A DNA stretch of 64,000 bases. Origin: Meghimatium bilineatum. Its lineage: Eukaryota > Mollusca > Gastropoda > Stylommatophora > Philomycidae. The stretch lies in assembly GCA_034231615.1 (NCBI GenBank), contig CM067306.1, positions 62,021,475-62,085,474 on the forward strand, written 5' to 3'. The position numbers were made by a program, and so were the translations under genes. Below are positions 1 to 11,400 of this stretch, piece after piece; the first letter of the stretch is position 1; every line of letters starts with the position of its first letter. The notes below the pieces were generated by a model, which was given only the letters and a program-made list of their open reading frames with translations, ran no database searches and was not told the origin of the DNA.

Positions 1-94
1 GGATAAATCCTTCATTGAGGACTTAGAGATGGCTTTGTACCTCAGCATTTGTTGCCGCAGGCCCGCTGACCTTCAGACAGTTCTCAGAATAGTA

Positions 95-165
95 CTTGTT
101 TTGGTTGGTTGGTTGCTGGTCCATGGGCTCATGCCCTTTGACCTAATGCCATTAAATGGCATTAT
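95..165 (-). mobile_element. Fragment of CCAA-tailed retroposon family
   Basis: Read on the minus strand it carries GGTCAAAGGGCATGAG, CATGGACCAG, then CAACCAACCAACCAA. The same order occurs at 27248-27302, where a duplication flanks it. It is a 3' piece of an unidentified non-LTR or SINE family. Confidence 0.55.
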
Positions 166-430
166 ATTGCTGGGAAGTCTGTGGATTTTCGGCCCACCCT
201 GGGACAGAGCCAGAGAATAACTATCACACCTCCAGGAAGGTAGGTTTCACCCTATGCACTGCTCCTAGCCACTGTAGACAAGATTGGGTTCACTGTACAC
301 ATTCCACGCCACCAATTAACTACTGGTTATGCCGAACTTCTCTATTGCTCCAGGCATGCAACCAAATGTTCAAGTCAAAAGGATTGTCACGTCCTGAGTC
401 ACTGTGCCTCTATGATGGGTTTCAGCCATA

Positions 431-1008
431 GGAAAAAACAGTGTTGTCAGTTTCCTCCTCCCCAGTGCTACACAGTACATCTCTGGCTTCCTCCCAACCA
501 CAGAGGGTGCATACATATATATTCAAGTAAACATGAAACACATTTCAACAACAAAATAACAGCATAATTGTTTAGATGACGTGCCATGAAGCTTCTCTAA
601 GAAGATAACCTCAATATAACGGCATGTCATCCGCTAAGGTTTTCTGTTGCATGGGTGGTATGTCTAGTGGGCCATTGGTGAGACCCACAGATGAAACCAC
701 ATGCGCGTACTTGTTTTGGAATTCAGCAGTTTGGCTTTCTGTGGATGTTGCTTAGCTATCTATTTCTACTAAGTGTTTCCATGGCAGATGTTAGCTGAGT
801 GCAGCATAACACTTCTATATTGGTGATTTTATCATGTCATTTAATTGGTGATTTTATCATGTCATTTAATAGTTAAGATTTTTCTGAGATTTCTTAGGTG
901 AATGGCATCTCCTCTCATTATGAATAATATGAATCATGGCATCATATTAACTTGGCTATACACGTTAGTTAATAATCAGGATCACTGAATTTCAGGCAGA
1001 GGTGGTGT
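431..1008. other. Intron sequence without recognised gene
   Basis: No exon-like open frame with family similarity is visible. It contains a two-copy 24-bp repeat near 821-869 and an 'ACGGCATGTCATC' stretch at 619-631 that resembles 4128-4139, perhaps a shared repeat family. Confidence 0.5.
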
Positions 1009-2150
1009 TTAACTATCACAAACTGAAAGAGGAGTGTCAAACTGTCACAAACTGAGAGAGGAGTGTCAAACTATAACAAACTGAGGAGTGTCAAACTATC
1101 ACAAACTGAAAGAGGAGTGTCAAACTGTCACAAACTGAGAGAGGAGTGTCAAACTATCACAAACTGAGAGAGGGGTGTCAAATTATCACAAACTGAGAGA
1201 GTGTCAAACTATCACAAACTGAGAGAGGTTGTCAACCTATCACAAACAGAGAGGAGTGTCAAACTATCACAAACTGAGAGAGGGGTGTCAAATTATCACA
1301 AACTGAGAGAGTGTCAAACTATCACAAACTGAGAGAGGGGTGTCAAACTATCACAAACTGAGAGAGAGTGTCAAACTATCACAAACTGAGAGAGGAGTGT
1401 CAAACTATCACAAACTGAGAGAGGGGTGTCAAACTATCACAAACTGAGAGGGAGTGTCAAACTATCACAAACTGAGTGAGGAGTGTCAAACTATCACAAA
1501 CTGAGAGGGAGTGTCAAACTATCACAAACTGAGTGAGGAGTGTCAAACTATCACAAACTGAGAGAGAGTGTCAAACTATCACAAACTGAGAGAGGAGTGT
1601 CAAACTATCACAAACTGAGAGAGGGGTGTCAAATTATCACAAACTGAGAGAGTGTCAAACTATCACAAACTGAGAGAGGGGTGTCAAACTATCACAAACT
1701 GAGTGAGGAGTGTCAAACTATCACAAACTGAGTGAGGAGTGTCAAACTATCACAAACTGAGTGAGGAGTGTCAAACTATCACAAACTGAGAGAGGAGTGT
1801 CAAACTATCACAAACTGAGAGAGGGGTGTCAAATTATCACAAACTGAGAGGAGTGTCAAACTATCACAAACTGAGAGAGGGGTGTCAAACTATCACAAAC
1901 TGAGAGAGAGTGTCAAACTATCACAAACTGAGAGAGGAGTGTCAAACTATCACAAACTGAGAGAGGGGTGTCAAATTATCACAAACTGAGAGGAGTGTCA
2001 AACTATCATAAACTGAGACATAAGTGTCAAACTATCACAAACTGAGAGATAAGTGTCAAACTATCACAAACTGAGACATAAGTGTCAAACTATCATAGGC
2101 GCTGAGAGATTATTGTAAAACTATCATAGACAGAGAGATAGGTGGTGAAC
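1009..2150. repeat. Minisatellite, 24-29-bp unit
   Basis: About 40 head-to-tail units built from ACTATCACAAACTGAGAGAG plus GAGTGTCAA, with variants GGGGTGTCAA, GTGAGGAGTG and late ACATAAGTGTC. Longer blocks recur inside the array (for example the 1260-1390 pattern again near 1600-1700). Units decay toward 2150, 149 bp before exon 1. Confidence 0.97.
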
Positions 2151-2298
2151 GACCATAGAAAAAGACATTATTTAACATGCCAGTGATCAGTAAGTTTGCC
2201 ATTATGTCAGGAGGCTATTATGTCACAAGTGTAAGGAGAGATCTTCATGCTTCTACTGTGGACCATCTTATCTGCATTTTGTTACATTTTATCAACAG

Positions 2299-2437
2299 AG
2301 TCCCACTGACCAAGTATTTTACAACTCTATACCCAAAGACAATTTTTCTGAGTGCTGGAGCAAGTTTTACTTTGCCGGTTACTTTTCGACCCTTGGAGAA
2401 CATTGAGTACACTGACAGAGTTCTCTTCATACTAAAG
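2299..2437 (+). CDS. CFAP65: CFAP65 exon 1 of window
   Basis: Reads [12 protein letters not shown], then [19 protein letters not shown], then [11 protein letters not shown]. This is the C-terminal half of an ASH domain; the [10 protein letters not shown] strand is typical of CFAP65. The donor is AAAG|GTATGT and the exon ends in phase 0. The acceptor is either CAG at 2296-2298 or the AG at 2299-2300, so the start is uncertain by 2 nt. Upstream exons lie before the window; the open frame back to 2177 has no family similarity and is intron. Confidence 0.85.
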
Positions 2438-5400
2438 GTATGTTCGTTTCTAAAAATATTTATTTTCAGCACAGGGTTCTAGATGTAGAATCTGTCAATA
2501 TAAATTTCTGGGGTTCTTGATTGGAACCCGTGTTCCCTATTTGATTATTTCTCTTGGTTCTGTTTATCAGTTTATGTTTATCATTTATTAATTTAGATAT
2601 AAGTTTATTTAGGGTTAGGGTTAGTTATGTAAAACATAACTAATCCTAACCCCTAACCTTAAGAAAATGAATATTTTAATTAATTGTTGATTAATTATTG
2701 ATATAAGATTTAGAGTAGTTAATATTGAAATAAGCAGGGAGACATAAGTTACAAACAAGAACCATTTCTAGACATTTAGTCTGTCAACAGACATTTCTAG
2801 ACATTAACTCATTCGCTGCGGAGTATTTTTAGTGTTTGGATGGAATTAATTTGTGTGAAGGTAGATCTATAACTCCGACAGACACATTTCTCAGATTTTT
2901 CATTAAAAATGGCATAAATCTGCCTAGCTATGTTGCTATTAATTGCCAGGTTGGATTTCAATAATTAATGCAACAAACGTAAATAAAATAGTTGTACTTT
3001 CAAGAAAGTAAGAGTGCTTGAAAATATATATATAGAAAGTATTAGGAAAAATGGAGTCGCATACCACAATGCCCAAAACATATCAATCACTTACAAAGTT
3101 GATATCAATATACATCAAATTCATACCAGAAGTAATTTGGATATATCACACTTTAAATCACAACCATTATTATGTTGATATAAATACCGAAAATGATTAA
3201 ACTAGCAAAAAATTTAAGTATATTTTAAAAGACGCCACATAATCCCAGATGCAATCTGTGGACAATTAAATGACATTACAGCAGGGAAAGAGTTAAGTCT
3301 GTCAGACAGAAGTTTCTAGACATTGAGTCTGCTATCAAGTGAAGTTTCTAGATCATGAGTTTATCAACAGAGTTTTTTAAAATGTTTATTTGCTTGTGTA
3401 CATATATCAGATAATATATTTGTTCCAGTATGTAGTCTAATTTACAGATCTTCTGAACTCTTCATGATTCTAGATAAGTTGACTTGCTGCAGTCAAGGGC
3501 ATGTTGGGTATCTTTAAACAATCTGAGATGTCTCTTATCCATCGCCGTCTTGGGCAGCCTTATAGCTTCTTCCAGGAATCATACCTTCCATTATTAATTT
3601 TCCCATGTTGTTGTGTCTCTTTGTATGGTCAAAAATTCTCAGCTTCTTGTTATAATATTTTTTTTAGAAGCCACCCTTCTTCGATGTTTAATGTTCTTAT
3701 CACTTCTTCATGCCGAAATTGGATGTGCTAGGCCTACAGGGCGCATAACGGTGGCACAACGTAATCACGCTCCCGGCGCAAATCACACGGATATCCATGA
3801 TGATTACAATGGAGCGAACGAAAAACAAACAAACATTATCACTTCTTGATTCATCTTTTTTGCTGTCCATAGTATTCTCAAAATTCTTCTGTATCACCTC
3901 ATTTTGAAGACAGCTATTCTCTTTGCCACTGTTTTATTAAGGCTTGTTTATGCAATTTGCCTATGCAATGAGGAAGTTTCTCCCGGCTTAATTTCATTAC
4001 CAGAAGATCACAACTCTCAGCAGTGTGCAATGTTTTGAGAAGAAGCTTACTTCTGAAAGGGTTAGTAAAAACATTATTATGTAGATAAAAAACTGGATGT
4101 TCCACAAGAGGAAAGTCTCACTATATCGGCATGTCATCTTGTCATCTACTAGGTCAAACATTATAGCAAGGATCAAAATTTTTTTTTTTCAATTTAAAGA
4201 AGATAAAACTAAGGTACAATATAAGAATCAGTGGACAAATCACATGGCAACAGTCCGACTTTTAAATTTCATATGCTATTGCAGTATCTCGGAAACTTAA
4301 AAAGTCGTAACTTAAAATACTGATCTAGCAATTTGCGCGTAATGAACTGGCCACCCATCTCTCACTCAGTGTGCAGTGCGCATGTCGATTGATCAAGGGC
4401 TCTCATCACACAACGTGTAGAATATTGGATGCTTCGATATATGCGTCTTTATTGGAATTTCGTTCCGTTTAATTATGTTAGCTATTTGTTCCGTAGAAAC
4501 CTGTCCACTGATTCTTGTATTGTACCAAAACTAATGCATATCAAAAGAAATTGACTCACACTACAATAGTTTGTGACAAAGAACAACTAGATAATGTCAG
4601 AAACTTTGAATATCTCAGGGCATTTAATCTCATCAGCACCACAGAAAATTGTTCATCAGAGATCTCAGAAAGAGATTTGCAATGGCCCTACAGAAAAACA
4701 TCACAAATAAAAAATCTTTAGCTTGGGGCCAAGCCCTTAGATAGGGAGGGGTGTTTAAACTCTTTCTCCCCTTCCCCAGCAAAGGGAAGCTATCATCATA
4801 AAGTGCCGTCTTCACAACGAAGGTTGGCTGCAACAGATCTCCAACATCTACTGTCTCTTGTCTTGGTGCACTTTGCTAGACTGTAACCTGTCCATCTCAC
4901 GATGTTATTCTCCCACTTTTATCTCTGCTTACCTCTTACTCGTCTCCCTTTTTCTGTTTCACATCTTCCATCAGTTGTAATTATGTATCCGAGATAATGT
5001 TATTGCTCTTCTTTGTTTTACCTTCTCTCCATGTATTTTTATGTTTAGCTTGTTCTTCTGTTATTTTGCTGATTATCATGGTTTTTGTTTTTTGGATATT
5101 CATATCTAGTCCATATTCTTTACTTGATTTATCGACTTGATCTATTAATCTTTGTAGTTCCTGTTCACTTTTTACTGTACATAAGTCTACATTGTTACAT
5201 GTACACATTAGAGTGTACATAAATTGTTACATGCACACATTAGATTGTGCATACATTGTTGCATAAACACATTAGATTGTATGTACATTGTTACATGTAT
5301 ATACCAACAGGGTGGAAATAATTTTGAAGTTTCTCTGAAAGCGTTATTACCTCAAATGGACATTAGTTTGCCAGAGGATTTGAACTTTAACATGTGTGCT

Positions 5401-8400
5401 GTTCAAGATAGCATTTTCATCATGTTTGATGTATTCAATGTTGGGTATGTATCATGTTTTATGTGTACAATGTTTGGTATGTATCTTTCATGTTTGATGT
5501 GTTAAATACTGGGTATTTTCATGCTATTTGAAATGTTAAATACTGGGTATTTCACTTTGAGGATTAAACAAGCAACAGAAGGGGTTCACTTTACAAGATT
5601 TTGCAAGTAACATCACAGAGTCCAATGTGACATATGATGGAATCCAATGAGTCACATGACAGAATGCAATTGGTTACATGACGGATGCCAACAGAGTACC
5701 ATGACAACATCAGTAAATCACATGGCATAATCTAATCAGCTGCATAACAGCAACTGACAGGACAAGATTTATCATGAGCTTGTAACAAAGAGGAAGACAT
5801 ATTTTAGGGGTTTATGGGTCAGATTCAATATTCCACATATACTGGCATTGGTCAGTGGACTAGGGTAAATAAGCTTGTTTTTTTGAAGTTCCACAGGATG
5901 TCAATGCAGTTGTTGCCATCAGTTGAAAACTTTCTCTATATTAAAAAACTTGCTGTGTTTGAAGTCTCTAATATCGAATATCAAAAGTTGGTGGAAGTAA
6001 ACGTTTTCAGCATGTAACATAAAAGTTTGGACCTAAAAATTTCCTTATTATTGTTTAGCATCTAATTTGACAGCTTGTGATTTAATTTTTTAATGAGCTC
6101 AGGGACCAGTGCAAATAGTAATTTTAACTCTTTAAGACTGAATCCACTCTGACATCTTACATTTGCTCTATCTGAAAATGCCTGAAAAAAATCTGGTACG
6201 GTACCATTAGATGAGACTACAATCTAATTTAAAAAATAAAATATGCAGACATAAGAAATCTGATGTAATTTTGTGATGTCGCTGACTGCTTGTTGTCCTA
6301 GATACAAAATGTCTAATGTAATTGAGGAAATGAGCAGATATAGCCACCTGCATAATCCAAACCCAAATCCTAACCCTAGCCCTAACCCTAGCCCTAACCC
6401 TAGCCCTAACCCTAGCTCTAATCCTAATCCTAACCCTAACCATAGCCCCTTTTCCAGTCTTTTCCCACCCATACAATCCTCCAAAATAAATATCTACACC
6501 TCCACCCACCGATGAACAATTATCGTCAAGGGAAACAATTGAATAAAAATGGAGAACAAAGATATGCCTACCCCTTGTCATTTAATTCATTTCACTTGTC
6601 GCAAAAATGTGCACACATCTAATGGTATTCACCTTCATTTTTTTAAACACAAAATGTACATGAAAAATTAATCATAATTTCATTAACTTCAAGAATACTA
6701 GTAAAAAAAGGTGGGGGGTGTGGGGTGGTGGTCTAATATGGACGTTTTTATAAGAATATGTATATAAATTTTACAAAATATGAATTTATGAGAAACATAA
6801 GCTGAGACATATGATAAACTTTCATCCAAATATTATTGTATATTCATCTATCTTAAGTTGTACATGAATGTGTATTGTGTTATCATAAAGAAGTTACACT
6901 TTTAAAATAAGATGCTGCATCAGAGAGAAAATAGTTGCTGCAAAACTTGCAAAAATATTATGGTATGTAAGAGTAAAATCAACTGTGCTTGCCAGTAAAA
7001 ATGATTTAGCAGGATGTATTTATTCACCCTTTATGTAACATGAGATGATAACAGAAAAATCATATAATAATGATTCGATGTTGATCAATGTTACTTTCAT
7101 CTTATTTAACTTAGGGTTATGTGTTTCTTGATTTTAATATCAGTTTTGTATATATAGTGGCCATTTATTTGCCATCCATCCTGCTGCAGGTTATTGTGCT
7201 TCGAGACCATTAAGAAAGCAAAGACAAACTAATAAATGTATTTATATTGCTTAGAAAATAACTACAGCCCAAAAAAAAATGATGGGTTGATAACTACATC
7301 CTGAATAGGATATGCTACCAATAAAGAGTTGCTATTTTGGTGCTATTTTGTCAAAATAATTTGGCAACATTGTTTGTTTCCTTATATCCATTTGTCTTTC
7401 TTTGAAAAGTGATGTGGATACACCTCTAAAGTGGGAAGTCAATGAACCATTCTCTATCGAACCAGAAGAAGCAGAACTCAAGCGCAATGGCAGTGTCAAG
7501 TTCCGGGCCTCATTTCAACCAACAGTAGGTCACATTATAATTTTTTTTATATATGGCCAGTTTTCATTATGTAGGTCAGTGGTTCTCAAATATTTTATTT
7601 AGCATGTGGGCCTCTTTCAAGATAAACTTTTTATGGAGCCAAATAATAATAATAATACAAAATCTTGTCATCAAAATTCATCAAAGCTTAGTAACCTTTA
7701 GCACACCCAAGAATAACTGTGTCGCCAACAAATTTCTATTTTTAAACAACCGACGTGGACTTGCGTTGCCCGTTGCTATGCATTAATTTAATGCAGAGGA
7801 ACTACATAATTGTTAAGGTCACATGTCCTGGAATTTGCGCTATCAATGCTAGGAATACATCACATCCTTCTTGCCTATTTTGTTTCCAAGTAAGCTATAG
7901 TTAAGGGCTGCCCTTTTAAATTTTTATCGTCTTTTTGAATTGTGAAAATCTGTTGAAATGGACTCCATTTTAAAGAAGGTTTTATGGATTCTGATTTCGA
8001 TGATGAGGAATTCTTGGAACCTACAGATGTAGGTCTTGCTCCATTAGTTGATATGACCAGTGATAGAGACAAGCATGTTTGAGGAAGAGCATGCTGTTTG
8101 TAGTGATCACAGACCTGTAGGTTATATTCATGTCTTTTCTGAAGCTGCGGAATCACTAGGTCTAGCTGGTAATTTTTGTCAGGTAGACGTGTTTCATTTG
8201 TTTATGACATATACATGTTAGTTCAATGGAGTTCAAATATCTTGGCAGTATTTTCACAGAAGATGTTCTCATACCGAAGACGGATATGTCGGCCCATAAG
8301 CAAAAAAAAAATGGCATCACAACGCATTTCCCTCCTCTAGACTACATCCTGCTGGAAATCTAGTAGGACCATGGTCCTGCTACAAGAGAGATCCAGTGGG

Positions 8401-11400
8401 AGTTTGAGAGTGAACACTGAAGAAGAAGAAGGACACAGAAAATGGAAGCCTTGATAGAGAGATACAGGAGATGTCAAAAGGCAAATGCAGTAACATACCA
8501 ACTGTCACCACTACTTCTTCATCCCAAGATCGTGAAGTTAAAAGACAAATAATTTACAGTATATTCATACCAACACTGTTACCAGTGACAAACCTGGTCT
8601 CTCTCATCTTCACATTACAGAAAGATAGTGACATGTGAGATGGAATGCTTGAGGAAAGCTGCAGGTGTCACCAGGCTTGATTGTTTACAAAATTAAGACA
8701 TCAGGGAAAGACTAGTTATAACACCTTGCACAGAATACATAGAAAACGGCATATCAAGTGCTTTGACCACATTATGAGAATGCATAACAACAAGTTGTCC
8801 ATAAAGGCATATAACTAAATGAGAACAGGGTACAAAACCAGAGGAAGACCACAAAAAAGAAGGATAGAAAATGTCAGCGACATCTTGAACAAACACGGTC
8901 ATAGCACAGCCGAGGCAACACATCTGGCTTTGGAAGACAAAATTGAGCTCTAATCACCCCTACACTTAATGACAAGAGTGATAAATGGCTAAATGGATAA
9001 CAAACCACTTGTAGATAAGACAATAGACACATTAGTCTCATTATGAACATGTTCGTTTCATTATGAAACGACATCTGAAAAAAATAGGCCTAATATAAAT
9101 TGACGTTAAGGACCACTAATTTATAAGCCTAGATCTATGCATTAGCAGGATCATGAAGGTTAGTGAGATCAACATGTTTTATTTGTTTTCAAATACGATA
9201 TTAGTTAGCCTGGTTATGAAATATAAATACAATGGGCTTAGGTATGTAGAAACATTGTATCAGAAATGCCACACATTGGACAAGCATGTGAATTTTATTT
9301 CAATTTTTTTCTCACTTTTGATCTTCACCACTTTCTCACACCTCTTATATCACATAAACACAAACAAAACAACTTACACCAATATATGCAGTATTCAATT
9401 CTTTATTTACATGTAGAAAAATAAACGCTAATTTTTTAAAAAAATAATAAAGTTATTGAGTTTTACAAACACCCATAAAATGGTTATTGAGTTGTACAAA
9501 CACCCATAAAATGGTTATTGAGTTTTACAAACACCCATAAAAAAATAACACCATGCATGTGTCTCACTGCACATTGTATAGTGAGTTGCCATAGCGATGT
9601 GCTCATGTATCAATATGTATTTTTCAGAATGCTTTCGTTTATGAAGTCATAGCTTTTTGTAGATTTGGCCTGGAGCTGGAGTTAGCTGGTCAGACAACAT
9701 TTTATGGAATTGGTATGTTGAAGAAATGTGGTAATTTGATATTGATGATAATGGTGTTGATGTTGATAATGGTGTTGATGATGATAATGGTGTTGATGAT
9801 GATGATGGTGTTGATGTTGATAATGGTGTTGATGATGATAATGGTGTTGATGATGATAATGGTGTTGATGATGGTGTTGATGTTGATAATGGTGTTGATG
9901 TTGATAATGGTGTTGATGATGATAATGGTGTTGATGATGGTGTTGATGTTGATAATGGTGTTGATGTTGATAATGGTGTTGATGATGGTGTTGATGATGA
10001 TGATGATGATGGTGTTGATGTTGATAATGGTGTTGATGATGATAATGGTGTTGATGTTGATAATGGTGTTGATGATGATAATGATGTTGATGATGGTGTT
10101 GATGATGATGATGATGATGGTGTTGATGTTGATAATGGTGTTGATGATGATAATGGTGTTGATGTTGATAATGGTGTTGATGATGATAATGGTATTGATT
10201 ATGATAATGGTGTTGATGTTGATAATGGTGTTGATGATGATAATGGTGTTGATGTTGATAATGGTGTTGATGATGATAATGATGTTGATGATGGTGTTGA
10301 TGATGATGATGATGATGGTGTTGATGTTGATAATGGTGTTGATGATGATAATGGTGTTGATGTTGATAATGGTGTTGATGATGATAATGATGTTGATGAT
10401 GGTGTTGATGATGATGATGATGATGGTGTTGATGATGATAATGGTGTTGATGATGATAATGATGTTGATGATGGTGTTGATGATGATGATGATGGTGTTG
10501 ATGTTGATAATGGTGTTGATGTTGATAATGGTGTTGATGATGATAATGGTGTTGATTATGATAATGGTGTTGATGTTGATAATGGTGTTGATGATGATAA
10601 TGGTGTTGATGATGATGATGTTGATGTTGATAATGGTGTTGATGATGATAATGGTGTTGATGATGATGATGATGGTGTTGATGTTGATAATGGTGTTGAT
10701 GATGATAATGGTGTTGATGATGATAATGGTGTTGATGATGATAATGGTGTTGATTTTGATGATGTTAGTGATGGAGTAATCCGTTTAGTTGTGAGCAGGT
10801 AGTTCTTAACAGCCCATAGTCTTTCTGACAAAAACAGAGGTCCGCCTCAGTTGAGTAACTGAGGTGACACTCAAACACATAAAGTTTGCTGTTTCAAAGG
10901 CGTGGCTGTGTTAGGGGTTTATGGATGAATTTTTAGTCCTCAAAGGAAGACATTCAAGTGCAGCAGTATCCCAGGATCATCCCGTCAAGCCAGAAGTGCA
11001 GCATATAGTCTCTGTCAACTAGTTCATAATTCTTCCATCAGATCTGTTGATCTAGCTGCAGTGATGGCACATCTAGCATTCTCCGCTATCTAGGAGTCTG
11101 CCACAAAAGGACAAAGGTTCGTAGGTTTTCATCTCTCCATCATCCATGATGTGGACCAGTTGATAGAAGAAAACAGTAAGAAATTGAGGCAAGACATGCA
11201 TTGTCAGTGATTTTTTCCACAGTTGACAGGTTGTCAGCCTATTCTCCAAGTTTCCTTAGCTGATTTCTATGACATGCCTGAAAAAAAAACCAGTGGTTCT
11301 ATTCTTTGCTCCCTGAGTTAGAAGTTCAGGCCCCATTGCCACATTGGCAGTGATAATTTGAGGAGCAATGTATAGGCCCCTGCTATCTTTATTGTATATA

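Noticed and set aside
29..431. 63- and 91-codon frames at the window start
   Set aside because: Overlap a retroposon tail fragment (CCAA repeats) and show no recognisable domain.
1009..2150. Direct repeats that could suggest a CRISPR array
   Set aside because: Units are contiguous without unique spacers, and the surroundings are clearly eukaryotic.
2177..2298. Extension of exon 1 upstream to an ATG at 2177
   Set aside because: The added residues have no family similarity and an acceptor with pyrimidine tract lies at 2296-2300; this is an internal exon.
4195..5215. Twin-priming (5' inversion) signature of one LINE at 4.2-5.2 kb, and again at 55.7-56.2 kb
   Set aside because: The inverted RT piece lies at the 3' side of the antisense element, not at its 5' side, so two separate insertions explain it better.
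6207..6581. 124-codon frame with Arg-Val/Gly-Leu repeats
   Set aside because: Telomere-like CCCTAA/CCCTAG array read on the minus strand.
9715..10779. 354-codon Met-Leu-Ile-Val frame that looks like a membrane protein
   Set aside because: Translation of an 18-bp minisatellite following the exon 4 donor; kept only as a read-through remark.
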